Numbered from the stretch's first letter, positions 7,534 through 16,019 are shown. The stretch is 33,213 bases of DNA from an uncultured Clostridia bacterium (GCA_946407705.1 CAMJPC010000021.1:1-33213); one strand, 5' to 3'. Translations and numbers: made by a program. The notes: generated from the letters alone by a model not told the origin.

Positions 7534-8930
7534 TGGGTTTTGAGATGTCAGACAAGGGGTCATATTTAAGCCGGATACCCGGCTCTGTATCAATGATATT
7601 AGGCCTTTTCCAGGTATCGGGAGAGGAAGCCTACATAGCCGGCGGAGCAGTAAGGGACATGCTCCTGGGCCTCAAACCCCATGATTTTGACATATCTTCG
7701 TCATCTTTACCCGGTAAGACCAAGCAGATACTTAACGATAACGGCATCAGAACGATCGATAACGCGAGTATTCACGGCACGGTGACTGCCATCATGGAAG
7801 ACGGCAATGTCGAGATAACGACTTACCGCGTTGACGGGAAATACACTGACATGCGCCGCCCCGACTCGGTCTCTTTCTCAAGGAGCATCGAAGAGGACGT
7901 TAAGCGCAGGGACTTCACGGTCAACTCGCTTTACATGGATAAGGACGGAAACGTCAAAGACATCACGGGCGGCATTCCGGATCTCGAAAAGGGTCTCATA
8001 AGGGCAGTAGGCAACCCCGAAGAACGTTTCGGCGAAGATGCGCTCAGGATCCTCCGTGCGATGAGGTTTGCATCACGCTTCGGTTTTGAGATCGAAGACC
8101 GGACTTTTTCCGCGATGGAGAAGTGTGCTGAAGAGTTAAAACAGATCTCTGCCGAAAGGATACAGGCAGAACTTAACGGGATACTATGCGGCAAGGATGC
8201 GCCCTCCGTCATCAGGCGATGCTGGAAGATACTGAGCGTGATAATTCCCGAGATAGCTGTATGCCATGGCTTTGACCAGCAGAGCCCGTTCCACGACAAA
8301 GACGTATTTGAGCACACTCTGGCTGTTCTTGACGGGATCCCGCTTGAGAACAAAGACGGCGCCATACCTTCAAGAGACCCTGTCCTTGCGATGTCCGCGC
8401 TGCTTCACGACCTGGGCAAACCCGAGTGTTTCAAGATAAACGAGCTTGGCGAAGCTCACATGAAAGGCCACGCTGAAGCCGGAAGAAGGATAGCGGAAAG
8501 GGTGCTTACCGGCCTTAAGTATCCTAATCAATTTACAAAAGACGTCTGCACGCTCGTAACTTACCACGACATATATACTCCGAGGGAAAGGTCACAGGTC
8601 CACAGATTCCTATGTAAATTGGGTCCTGATCTCTATGATAAGCTCAAAGTACTGCAGAAAGCGGACATTTTGGCACATGCGAAGCCGGGCCTCAAGCGGC
8701 TTGATAAGCTCAAATACATGTCGGAATTCGCAGATGAGCTGAGGGAAAGCGGAGCGGCATTTGCAGTGAAAGACCTTGAAATAACGGGTGATGACATAAT
8801 TGCGCTGGGGATCGCGAAGGGTCCTGAGGTCGGAAAAGTGTTAGAAGAGCTTTTCGAGCAGTATTTAGACGAAAAGATAGCAAATAAGAGGGATTTATTG
8901 ATAAAATCGGTCAAGGAAATGATTTCGTAA
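7533..8930 (+). CDS. cca: CCA-adding tRNA nucleotidyltransferase with HD domain
   Basis: A 465-residue class II tRNA nucleotidyltransferase, which builds or repairs the 3'-CCA end of tRNAs using CTP and ATP. The catalytic head has AGGAVRD (36-42) and the metal-binding HDFDI (50-54), followed by FTVNS (about 128-132) and the base-selecting region EDALRILRAMRFASRFGF. A C-terminal HD phosphohydrolase domain is present with LLHDLGKPE (His292-Asp293), as in the PcnB/Cca-HD group. No Shine-Dalgarno precedes the ATG at 7533 or the in-frame ATG at 7545; the first is chosen because a perfect extended -10 puts the transcript start there. A polyA-polymerase reading is less likely in Clostridia. Confidence 0.88.
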   Translation: MGFEMSDKGSYLSRIPGSVSMILGLFQVSGEEAYIAGGAVRDMLLGLKPHDFDISSSSLPGKTKQILNDNGIRTIDNASIHGTVTAIMEDGNVEITTYRVDGKYTDMRRPDSVSFSRSIEEDVKRRDFTVNSLYMDKDGNVKDITGGIPDLEKGLIRAVGNPEERFGEDALRILRAMRFASRFGFEIEDRTFSAMEKCAEELKQISAERIQAELNGILCGKDAPSVIRRCWKILSVIIPEIAVCHGFDQQSPFHDKDVFEHTLAVLDGIPLENKDGAIPSRDPVLAMSALLHDLGKPECFKINELGEAHMKGHAEAGRRIAERVLTGLKYPNQFTKDVCTLVTYHDIYTPRERSQVHRFLCKLGPDLYDKLKVLQKADILAHAKPGLKRLDKLKYMSEFADELRESGAAFAVKDLEITGDDIIALGIAKGPEVGKVLEELFEQYLDEKIANKRDLLIKSVKEMIS

Positions 8931-8950
8931 CACATTCTTTATCGTTTATT

Positions 8951-8969
8951 ATTCGATACTTTATCGAAT
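8951..8969. terminator. Short palindrome after cca
   Basis: ATTCGATA-CTT-TATCGAAT is a perfect 8-bp stem with a 3-nt loop, 20 bp after the cca stop. It has no T-run, so it is either a weak 3'-end hairpin or an operator for the promoter that begins 16 bp downstream. Confidence 0.35.
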
Positions 8970-8984
8970 TGTGAATAAATGTGA

Positions 8985-9013
8985 TTGAATAATGAAGTTA
9001 CAGTTTCTATAAT
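8985..9013 (+). promoter_or_regulatory. Sigma-A promoter of the pilin-like gene
   Basis: TTGAAT (8985-8990), 17-bp spacer, TATAAT (9008-9013). The start of transcription would be near 9020, giving a 5' leader of about 42 nt before the ATG at 9062. Confidence 0.75.
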
Positions 9014-9061
9014 CAAGACATGTGGGATGTTAATAATCGAAAGAGAGAAGGTGTGATCATT

Positions 9062-9844
9062 ATGAAGAAGACAATGTACAACAAGAAAGGTTTCACCCTT
9101 GCCGAAATGCTGTTGGTCATCGGCATCATCGTTATTCTGTCAGGAGCTACCGCCATCGGCGTCATTTCCTGGGTGAATAACGCTAAGAACACCGCTGCCA
9201 ACCTTGAGGCAAATAACGGAGATCACTTCGAACAGGAAGCTCTCGAATCAGTTAGAAAGATCGCAGGTACTGCAGGTTCTCACGTAATCAACCAGACGAA
9301 CCTCGATACACCTGCTCCTACAACACCCAAGCCGACGACAAAGCCGGATAATAACGACGATCCGAATCCCCCGCCGTCAGATCCGACACCTGTACCGGCA
9401 ACACCCACACCCGTGCCCACTCCGACAACTGCTCCTGACAACGGCGGCGGAAACGGCAGCGGAAATGGTGGCGGAAACAGTGGCGGCGGAAACGTAAGTT
9501 CTGATGTCGTATCCAGCGTAGGCGGTTACAATTCCTGGAACAACGAAAGCGGCACAATGAATGTCGGCATCAATCAGGACAGCATCAAGAATGCAAACAC
9601 CATTACCCTTACATTTAAGGTTAACAGCGGAAACATCACAACCATCAACAACCTCGGCAACTACAATCCTTCCATCTCCTATAACGGAAGCACAGCCACG
9701 GTTGTAATCAAGAAGAGCGATGTCCCGGACTGGATGAGAAACAACTGGAACAGCGGTAACTTCGGCAACCTCGATCCTCAGTTTGCACTTTCCGGCGGAA
9801 GCAACACATCAGTATCTCTCGTAGGCGCAAGTTACAGCAGGTAA
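9062..9844 (+). CDS. Orphan type IV pilin-like protein with Pro/Thr linker and possible carbohydrate-binding domain
   Basis: A 260-residue protein. The N-terminus MKKTMYNKKG-FTLAEMLL is a class III (type IV prepilin) signal: cleavage after Gly, a +5 Glu, then a hydrophobic helix of about 20 residues. A helical stretch follows, then a Pro/Thr linker (about residues 83-126), a Gly/Asn-rich spacer and a beta-rich domain of about 110 residues with Trp, Asn and Gly patterning that recalls cellulose-binding modules. The start at 9062 is preferred to the in-frame ATG at 9020 because GAAGGTG lies 10 nt upstream and the mapped promoter would start at 9020. No pilus assembly genes are adjacent. Ruminococcus albus has pilin-like cellulose adhesins; a similar role is inferred. 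A terminator follows. Confidence 0.75.
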   Translation: MKKTMYNKKGFTLAEMLLVIGIIVILSGATAIGVISWVNNAKNTAANLEANNGDHFEQEALESVRKIAGTAGSHVINQTNLDTPAPTTPKPTTKPDNNDDPNPPPSDPTPVPATPTPVPTPTTAPDNGGGNGSGNGGGNSGGGNVSSDVVSSVGGYNSWNNESGTMNVGINQDSIKNANTITLTFKVNSGNITTINNLGNYNPSISYNGSTATVVIKKSDVPDWMRNNWNSGNFGNLDPQFALSGGSNTSVSLVGASYSR

Positions 9845-9867
9845 CTGATCGACAATTTAAAGATCAA

Positions 9868-9897
9868 GACGCTCCGGTTTTCCGGAGCGTTTCTTTT
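9868..9897 (+). terminator. Intrinsic terminator of the pilin-like gene
   Basis: ACGCTCCGG (9869-9877) and CCGGAGCGT (9882-9890) form a perfect 9-bp stem with a TTTT loop, followed by TTCTTTT. It lies 24 bp after the stop codon. Confidence 0.9.
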
Positions 9898-9992
9898 ACG
9901 CAAGTCGTCTTAATCATTAGTTAATAATTTTGTTCAAATATGTCTTTAATTTGGTGAAGAACTTAACAATTCATATCAGTACAATAAGGCTA

Positions 9993-10061
9993 ATATAAAG
10001 TGAATGCTTTATATAGATCACCCTTAAGAACGGCTGCTTCTCCTGAGGCAGCCGTTCTTAA
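9993..10061. terminator. Two consecutive perfect hairpins; likely terminator of the dpp operon or of a small RNA
   Basis: ATATAAAG/CTTTATAT (9993-10000 and 10007-10014) is followed by a perfect 14-bp stem, TTAAGAACGGCTGC (10024-10037) with its complement at 10048-10061. The second stem is followed on the plus strand by AATTTTGC and a later T6 run, and on the minus strand by no T-run. It could end the minus-strand dpp operon (stop at 10088) or a plus-strand small RNA. No open frame is present between the pilin terminator and this point. Confidence 0.5.
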
Positions 10062-10087
10062 TTTTGCAGTTTTTTATCCGGGAAATC

Positions 10088-11668
10088 TCAAGCGCCGTGA
10101 AGCTTCGTCTCAGCGTCCAGAAGCCTGATCGTCGCAGGTGCTTTCGGGTTGCTCAATACTTCGCCGGTAAGGCCTGATTCGCAGATCCTGCCGTCGTCCA
10201 TGACGATCACCCTTGGCGCGATCTGCCTGATGATGTGGATATTGTGCGTGACGAGCAGGAAGGACGTTCCGAGCTCACGGTTGATGTCCGTCATGAGTTT
10301 CAAGATCTCAGCCGCAGAGCTTGCGTCAAGCGACGAGAAAGGCTCATCGGCGATTATTATTCCGGGGTTCATTATGAGACACATCGCAATCGCGACACGC
10401 TGTCTCTGGCCGCCCGAGAGCTGGTGGGGCTTACGTCCGAGGAAGCTCTCGTCAAGGCCCGCGCCCTTGAGCGCGGTGATGATCCTGGCCATGCGCTTTT
10501 CGGGCGTGATCTTTTTCTCGAAAACCCTCAAAGACTCGTTCAGATGCCACTTTACGGTGTGCGACGGATTGAGGCAGGATACGGGATCCTGGAAGACCGC
10601 GCCGATCCTTCTGCCTACGACTTCAGCCGTTCCCCGGTGGGGGAGAAGTCCCAGGAGCGATCTTATGAGTGTGGTCTTGCCGCAGCCCGAGCTTCCGATG
10701 AGACCCAATATCTCATGAGGATATATCTCGAGATCCACGCCTTTTAAGACGTTGTTGTCAGAGCCCTTTCCGAACATCGCGCTGCTGTAGCCCGCGGTGA
10801 TGCCCTTTGCCTTAAGTACGGGGCTGGACGTATAGTCAACGTTCGCGCGGACAATTCCGAGCGTTCTGGTATCGAGCTTCGCATTGGTAAGGAGCTCGGC
10901 GGTGTAAGCGTTCTTGGGGTTGGTCAGGATGTCTGACGTGGTGTCCTTGTCAATTATCTTTCCATCCTTCATTACCATGACCCTGTCGCAGAAATTCCTT
11001 ACCGCTGAGAGGTCGTGTGAGATGAAGAGGATTGTCATGTGGAGCTTTCCGCAGAGGTCCTTGAGGAGGCCCAGGATCTGGACCGTTGTGACGGTATCGA
11101 GTGAAGACGTGGGCTCGTCGCAGATGAGGAGCTTCGGCGTGAGAAGAGCCGCGCCTGCAATGAGAACACGCTGTCTCTGGCCGCCCGAGAGCTGGTGGGG
11201 ATAGCGTTCGTAAATTGCTGCGGCATCAGAGAAGCCTACCGTGGTCATCATGGAAAGGATCTTCTCATAGCGCTCCTTGGGATCCGTGACGCCGTGCGCG
11301 ACAAGCACCTCATCGAGGTTCTTTCCGACCTTCATGAGCGGATCGAGCGCGGTCGATGGCTCCTGGAAGATCATGCCGATGTCAGAACCGAGCATTTTTC
11401 TTCTGTCCTTCGGCTTCATCGCGAGAAGGTCTTCGCCCTGGAACTTGATAGTTCCGCCTGTGATCGCCGCGCCTTCCGGAAGGAGTCCTGCGATCGCGAG
11501 GGAAGTCATGGTCTTGCCGCTTCCGGAGTTGCCGATGAGACCCAGGATCTCGCCGTCCCTTATGCCGAAATCGACGTCATCCAGGACCGGCTTCGGATTC
11601 GGGTTCTTGCGCGTCGGGAAGGACAGCGTGAGGTGATGGACCTTCAGTACGTGAGTATGTCTGACCAT
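10088..11668 (-). CDS. Oligopeptide/dipeptide ABC transporter, fused double ATPase (DppD-DppF)
   Basis: A 526-residue protein with two complete ABC cassettes in one chain. Cassette 1: Walker A GNSGSGKT (46-53), signature LSGGQRQRV (about 165), Walker B LLICDEPTSSLD. Cassette 2: Walker A GSSGCGKT (about 330), signature LSGGQRQRV, Walker B IIIADEPFSSLD and a switch His (LLVTHNIH). It powers uptake of peptides or a related substrate (nickel, glutathione) at the inner face of the membrane. The usual system has two separate ATPases; fusion is known in YejF and GsiA, which are longer, so linkers are short here. The ATG shares one base with the stop of dppC (TGATG), showing translational coupling. 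No substrate-binding protein is in the window. Confidence 0.88.
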   Translation of the reverse strand: MVRHTHVLKVHHLTLSFPTRKNPNPKPVLDDVDFGIRDGEILGLIGNSGSGKTMTSLAIAGLLPEGAAITGGTIKFQGEDLLAMKPKDRRKMLGSDIGMIFQEPSTALDPLMKVGKNLDEVLVAHGVTDPKERYEKILSMMTTVGFSDAAAIYERYPHQLSGGQRQRVLIAGAALLTPKLLICDEPTSSLDTVTTVQILGLLKDLCGKLHMTILFISHDLSAVRNFCDRVMVMKDGKIIDKDTTSDILTNPKNAYTAELLTNAKLDTRTLGIVRANVDYTSSPVLKAKGITAGYSSAMFGKGSDNNVLKGVDLEIYPHEILGLIGSSGCGKTTLIRSLLGLLPHRGTAEVVGRRIGAVFQDPVSCLNPSHTVKWHLNESLRVFEKKITPEKRMARIITALKGAGLDESFLGRKPHQLSGGQRQRVAIAMCLIMNPGIIIADEPFSSLDASSAAEILKLMTDINRELGTSFLLVTHNIHIIRQIAPRVIVMDDGRICESGLTGEVLSNPKAPATIRLLDAETKLHGA

Positions 11669-12498
11669 CAGGAACCGCCTCCTTTCGTGAGCGATACCCT
11701 CATGCCCTCAGATACGAAGTAAAGGCCCAGGATATAGAAAACAAGCATCAATGAAGGGAAGATGACGAGCCACGGAGCGACCCTGATGTAAGCCTGGCTC
11801 TCCGCGAGCATCTTTCCGAAAGAAGCGTCGGGCGGCTGCACGCCTAATCCCAGATAGCTCATTCCTGACTCGAAAAGAGTCATGTTCGCAAGACCTATTA
11901 CGGTCGCGGGCAGAAGCTGCGGAACGAGGTTGGGGAGGATGTGAAGTAGCATTATCCTTATGGGTTTGACGCCCATGACGCGGGCATGCGTGATGTAGTC
12001 GTATTCTTTTATCTCAAGTGTTCCCGCCCTGTAGACTCTTGCGAACGTCGGCGCGAAAACAAGTCCCAAAGCCCAGACGACGTTGAACATCGAAGCTCCG
12101 AAAACGGCTACTGCAACGAGTGCGAGCAGGATGCCCGGGAAGCACATGATGCTGTTGTTTACGAGCATTATCGACTTGTCCGTGAATCCGCCGAAATAGC
12201 CAGCGGGAAGGCCTGTCATCGTTCCGAGTATGAGCGCGATCGCAACGCCTGCGACCGATATGAACACGGTGAACTTCGCGGCGCACATGACTCTCGACAA
12301 TACGTCTCTGCCGAAATTGTCGGTGCCGAAAGGATGCGCGGCCGAAGGCGGCAAAAGCTTTGATGCCGCGTCTGTCGCATACGGATCGTATGGCGTCCAG
12401 AAAAGCGATATCAGGAAAGCTGCGACTACTACGGCAAGCAGGATGATGCCTACCATGTAGAATCTTTTCGCGCGGGCTGTATCAACACTCTTGTTCAA
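11668..12498 (-). CDS. Peptide-type ABC transporter permease (DppC-like)
   Basis: A 276-residue membrane protein of the OppC/DppC group. It has an N-terminal membrane segment (about 15-35) ending in FWTPYDPYA, the conserved HPFGTDNFGRDVLSRV motif (about 70-85), and the EAA loop near EYDYITHARVMGVKPIRIMLLHILPN, which docks the ATPase. About six membrane segments are visible. The start codon is TTG (12496-12498); AGGAGG lies 7 nt upstream and decides this start. It pairs with the DppB-like protein encoded 15 bp upstream to form the transmembrane channel of a peptide or similar solute importer. Substrate cannot be read from the permease. Confidence 0.88.
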   Translation of the reverse strand: MNKSVDTARAKRFYMVGIILLAVVVAAFLISLFWTPYDPYATDAASKLLPPSAAHPFGTDNFGRDVLSRVMCAAKFTVFISVAGVAIALILGTMTGLPAGYFGGFTDKSIMLVNNSIMCFPGILLALVAVAVFGASMFNVVWALGLVFAPTFARVYRAGTLEIKEYDYITHARVMGVKPIRIMLLHILPNLVPQLLPATVIGLANMTLFESGMSYLGLGVQPPDASFGKMLAESQAYIRVAPWLVIFPSLMLVFYILGLYFVSEGMRVSLTKGGGS

Positions 12499-12513
12499 AC
12501 CAAGTCCTCCTGA

Positions 12514-13473
12514 TCACCTGATCCTGATGCGCGGATCCGACAGGCTTGAGAAGATGTCCGCGGCGAAATACAGAAGAACGGTTACCAGCGCGAGATAGAA
12601 AACGATGCCCGACAGAAGCGGGAAATCTCGCTGTGATATGGCCGAGAGCAAAAGACGGCCCAAGCCCGGAAGATTGAAGACCTGCTCGACGATGAGGCTT
12701 CCGCCTAATATGTCGGAGAGGACTATCGAGATCACCGTGATCGAAGATACGTTGGAGTTCGGCAGGATGTGCCTTACCAGGATCTTGAGATCCGAGAGGC
12801 CGTGGCTTTTTGCCGTGGCAACATAATCAGAGGCTTTTTGCTCGATGATGGAAGACCTCAGGAACTTGAAGGTCATGGCGATCTTCGGAAGAGCGATCGC
12901 GAACGCGGGAAGCATCAGGCTCTGAAGATAGAGTCCGAAATCGATGTTCGGTCCGACGTAATTGCCGACCGAGAAATTCCTGAAAAGGCTGCCGAACAGA
13001 TAGATGAGGAGCAGTGACAATACGAACGGCGGGATCGCGAAAAGAACGTGTCCCAGTACCGAGCAGATCTGGTCAGCGATCTTTCCGGGCTTCCTGCTCG
13101 ATAAGACCGCCAAAGGATACGAGATCAGGATGATCATGAGGAAAGCCAGGATGCTCATTCCCAACGTGACGGGCAGACGGCTGACGATAAGGCCTGCGAC
13201 GCTTGTCCTGTACTGTGTTGAGGCACCGAGGTTGCCCGTGAACGCGCCGCCGAGCCATGAAAGGTAGCGGACGATCATGGGACGGTCGAGTCCTAATTCG
13301 GATCTTAATGCCGCGACCTGTTCGGGAGTCGCGTTCGCACCCAGCATGACGCGTGCGGTATCACCCGGGATCACGGAGAAAGCGAGAAAAGTAAGCAGGG
13401 ATACGAGGAGGAGCGTCGCAAGAAGTTCGACTGCCTTCCTCAGAACGAACAGAACTTTCTGTTTCCCCGTCAC
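12514..13473 (-). CDS. Peptide-type ABC transporter permease (DppB-like)
   Basis: A 319-residue membrane protein of the OppB/DppB group. It has a first membrane helix (about 12-33), the periplasm-side segment PGDTARVMLGANATPEQVAALR (family PGDPA...), and an EAA loop region SDYVATAKSHGLSDLKILVRHILPN. The C-terminal FNLPGLGRLLLSAISQRDFPLL is highly typical. The start is a GTG at 13471-13473 that lies against AGGAG, so the effective Shine-Dalgarno is probably the GGGGG 9 nt upstream; the start is therefore less certain than the rest. The gene begins 26 bp after the pyruvate kinase stop with no terminator between, suggesting cotranscription. Confidence 0.87.
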   Translation of the reverse strand: MTGKQKVLFVLRKAVELLATLLLVSLLTFLAFSVIPGDTARVMLGANATPEQVAALRSELGLDRPMIVRYLSWLGGAFTGNLGASTQYRTSVAGLIVSRLPVTLGMSILAFLMIILISYPLAVLSSRKPGKIADQICSVLGHVLFAIPPFVLSLLLIYLFGSLFRNFSVGNYVGPNIDFGLYLQSLMLPAFAIALPKIAMTFKFLRSSIIEQKASDYVATAKSHGLSDLKILVRHILPNSNVSSITVISIVLSDILGGSLIVEQVFNLPGLGRLLLSAISQRDFPLLSGIVFYLALVTVLLYFAADIFSSLSDPRIRIR

Positions 13474-13499
13474 CTCCTAAATCCCCCGGTCACAAAAAG

Positions 13500-14915
13500 T
13501 CAGTTTACGGTCTCAACCTTGATGGTGTTGGTGTTGCCGGCCCTGCCGTTGATGAGGCCGCCCGTCATTACGACGTTATCGCCCTCTTCAAGTCTGAGGA
13601 TGTCCTTTGCAACGTTAAGTCCGTGATAGAACATGACGTCGGTTGAATTGAATTCCTCGTTGAGGATCGGAATGACGCCCCAGCTGAGGTTAAGCCTTCT
13701 CCAGATACGCTCGGATGTGGTCATTCCGACGATGTCGATCGGGCATCTGAAACGTGAGACCATTCTTGCGGTGACGCCGCTCCTGGAGTGAACTACGATG
13801 GCCTTTGCGCCAACGTCGATGGCCATCTGGCATGTAGCGTGGGAGATGGCGTCAAGGTTGTTTCTGATCTTGAAATCCTGTCTGGAGAAACGGTCCTTGT
13901 AATTGATGTGGTTTTCGGTGAATTCGGCAACCTGCGCCATGGTCTTGACTGCCTCGACAGGGTACTTGCCTGCAGCGGACTCTCCTGAGAGCATGATCGC
14001 TGAAGAACCGTCATATACTGCGTTTGCGACGTCGGAGATCTCAGCTCTCGTCGGACGCGGATTGGTGATCATGGATTCGAGCATCTCGGTCGCCGTGATG
14101 ACTCTGCGGCCCAAAAGCCTGCAGCGCTTGATGAGCTGCTTCTGTACGCTCGGAACCTCAACGAACGGGATCTCAACGCCGAGGTCGCCTCTCGCGATCA
14201 TGATGCCTGCGCAGTATTCGGAGATCTCGTCGATGTTGTTGACGCCCGCACGGTTCTCGATCTTTGCGATGACCTCGATGTCCTCGCCGCCGTTTGCATC
14301 AAGGAATTCACGCATCTCGATCATGTCTTCCTTGCAGGATACGAATGAAGCCGCAACGAAGTCGATGTCATTTTCGATGCCGAAAAGAAGGTCCTTCTTG
14401 TCCTGCTCGCTCAAGAAGTCGCCCTGCATGACCTTGTTGGGGAAGTTCATTGATTTCTGATCGGAGAGAACGCCGCCTACAACGACTTCGCAGATGACGT
14501 CCGTTCCTGCGACGCCCTTGACCTCAAGGATTACGAGTCCGTTGTTGATAAGGACCCTGTCGCCCGGATTGAGCTGCTCGGGAAGGAGCTTATATGTGAC
14601 GGATACTCTTGTCTCGTCGCCTTCAATGTCGTCAGTCGTAAGAGTGAAGGTCTGGCCGTCAACGAGCTCGACCTTGTGGTTCTTGAATGTCCTGATCCTG
14701 TACTCGGGACCTTTTGTATCCAGCATGATCGCAATGGGAAGATTCATCTTCTCTCTGACCCTCTTGATGAGGTCGATCTTCTCCTGGTGCTGCTCGTGTG
14801 TTCCGTGCGAGAAATTAAGTCTTGCGACATTCATTCCCGCTTCGAACATCTTTGACAATGTCTCTTCATTGTCGGATGCAGGGCCGATGGTGCAGATGAT
14901 CTTTGTTTTGCGCAT
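13500..14915 (-). CDS. pyk: Pyruvate kinase
   Basis: A 471-residue pyruvate kinase, converting phosphoenolpyruvate and ADP to pyruvate and ATP. N-terminal TKIICTIGPAS, then NVARLNFSHGTHEQH (substrate loop), MLDTKGPE, IEVIAKIENRAGVNN (catalytic strand), GIMIARGDLGVEIP (metal site), TATEMLESMITNPRPTRAE and MLSGESAAGKYP are all present. Length matches the short form without the extra PEP-utiliser-like C-terminal domain found in many Bacillota. AAGGAG sits 8 nt before the ATG. It is transcribed divergently from guaA and appears to lead the dppBC-dppDF genes, an uncommon coupling of glycolysis and peptide uptake; whether this is one transcript is inferred. Confidence 0.95.
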   Translation of the reverse strand: MRKTKIICTIGPASDNEETLSKMFEAGMNVARLNFSHGTHEQHQEKIDLIKRVREKMNLPIAIMLDTKGPEYRIRTFKNHKVELVDGQTFTLTTDDIEGDETRVSVTYKLLPEQLNPGDRVLINNGLVILEVKGVAGTDVICEVVVGGVLSDQKSMNFPNKVMQGDFLSEQDKKDLLFGIENDIDFVAASFVSCKEDMIEMREFLDANGGEDIEVIAKIENRAGVNNIDEISEYCAGIMIARGDLGVEIPFVEVPSVQKQLIKRCRLLGRRVITATEMLESMITNPRPTRAEISDVANAVYDGSSAIMLSGESAAGKYPVEAVKTMAQVAEFTENHINYKDRFSRQDFKIRNNLDAISHATCQMAIDVGAKAIVVHSRSGVTARMVSRFRCPIDIVGMTTSERIWRRLNLSWGVIPILNEEFNSTDVMFYHGLNVAKDILRLEEGDNVVMTGGLINGRAGNTNTIKVETVN

Positions 14916-15035
14916 ATATTATTCTCCTTGTAATCAATAAAAAGTTTTGTCTGATTTTAACATTTATAACCCTAAACTTCTGCACAATAATGTAAAATGA
15001 TTTAGTCAATAATTTATACATCGGAGGCTTTACAT

Positions 15036-16016
15036 ATGGCAGACGTAAGACCCGCATCACTTAAGAGAATTACAACTAAAGCCCTGGCTGAAGCGTTTAT
15101 CGACGATCAGATCAAGGCCATCAAAGAGCAGGTCGGAGACAAGAAGGTTCTTCTGGCACTCTCCGGCGGCGTAGATTCATCAGTAGTCGCAGCACTCCTC
15201 ATCAAGGCGATCGGAAGCAACCTCGTTTGCGTTCACGTCAACCACGGCCTCCTCCGCAAAGGCGAGCCCGAGATGGTCTGCAAGGTCTTCAGGGACGAGC
15301 TCGGCGCTAACCTCATCTATGTTGACGCCGTTGACAGATTCTTAAACCTCCTGGAAGGCGTTACGGATCCCGAGCAGAAGCGCCACATCATCGGTGAAGA
15401 GTTCATCAAGGTCTTCGCTGAAGAAGCAGCCAAGCTCGACGGAATCGCATACCTCGCACAGGGCACGATCTATCCCGACATCCTCGAGAGCGAGCAGGGA
15501 ATCAAGGCTCACCACAACGTCGGCGGTCTTCCTCCGGAACTCGATTTCGAGCTCGTTGAGCCCGTTAAATATCTCTACAAGGACGAGGTCCGCGTAGTCG
15601 GTTCAGCTCTTGGTCTTCCCGACAAGATGGTCTACCGTCAGCCTTTCCCGGGTCCCGGACTCGGCGTAAGATGCCCCGGCGCGATCACCAGAGACAGACT
15701 CGAAGCAGTCAGAGAATCTGATGCTATCCTTCGTGAAGAGTTCGAAAAGGCAGGCCTCGCAGGCAAGGTCTGGCAGTATTTCACTGTAGTTCCCGACTTC
15801 AAGTCCACAGGCATCAAAGACGGCAAGAGAGCTTTCGAATGGCTCTGCATCGTCCGCGCCATCAACACCACCGACGTCGTTAAGTGCACGGTCGAGCCCA
15901 TCAGCTACGATCTCATGTGCAAGATCACGGAACGAATCACGCACGAAGTTCCGGGCATCAACAGAGTTCTTTACGATTACACGCCGAAGCCGACGGCTAC
16001 GGTTGAGTACGAGTAA
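15036..16016 (+). CDS. guaA: GMP synthetase, ATP-pyrophosphatase and dimerisation domains only (no glutaminase domain)
   Basis: A 326-residue protein corresponding to the C-terminal two thirds of GMP synthetase. It has the PP-loop LALSGGVDSSVVAALL (about 41-56), VNHGLLRKGE, AQGTIYPDILES, KAHHNVGGLP and the C-terminal dimerisation domain FPGPGLGVR ... PKPTATVEYE. The protein aminates XMP to GMP using ATP. Bacterial GuaA is usually about 510-525 residues with an N-terminal glutamine amidotransferase domain, absent here: CGGAGG precedes the ATG and the upstream DNA is a 120-bp divergent promoter region. The enzyme must use free ammonia or a separate amidotransferase subunit as in archaea; no such gene is adjacent. 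The gene end borders an integrated element. Confidence 0.92.
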   Translation: MADVRPASLKRITTKALAEAFIDDQIKAIKEQVGDKKVLLALSGGVDSSVVAALLIKAIGSNLVCVHVNHGLLRKGEPEMVCKVFRDELGANLIYVDAVDRFLNLLEGVTDPEQKRHIIGEEFIKVFAEEAAKLDGIAYLAQGTIYPDILESEQGIKAHHNVGGLPPELDFELVEPVKYLYKDEVRVVGSALGLPDKMVYRQPFPGPGLGVRCPGAITRDRLEAVRESDAILREEFEKAGLAGKVWQYFTVVPDFKSTGIKDGKRAFEWLCIVRAINTTDVVKCTVEPISYDLMCKITERITHEVPGINRVLYDYTPKPTATVEYE

Positions 16017-16019
16017 AGT

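Noticed and set aside
9020..9061. N-terminal extension of the pilin-like protein from the ATG at 9020
   Set aside because: The predicted transcription start falls at 9020, no RBS serves that ATG, and the RBS-served ATG at 9062 gives a normal short prepilin leader.
10149..10747. Long plus-strand frames opposite the double ATPase gene
   Set aside because: They are antisense shadows of a well-supported ABC ATPase and lack RBS or domain motifs.
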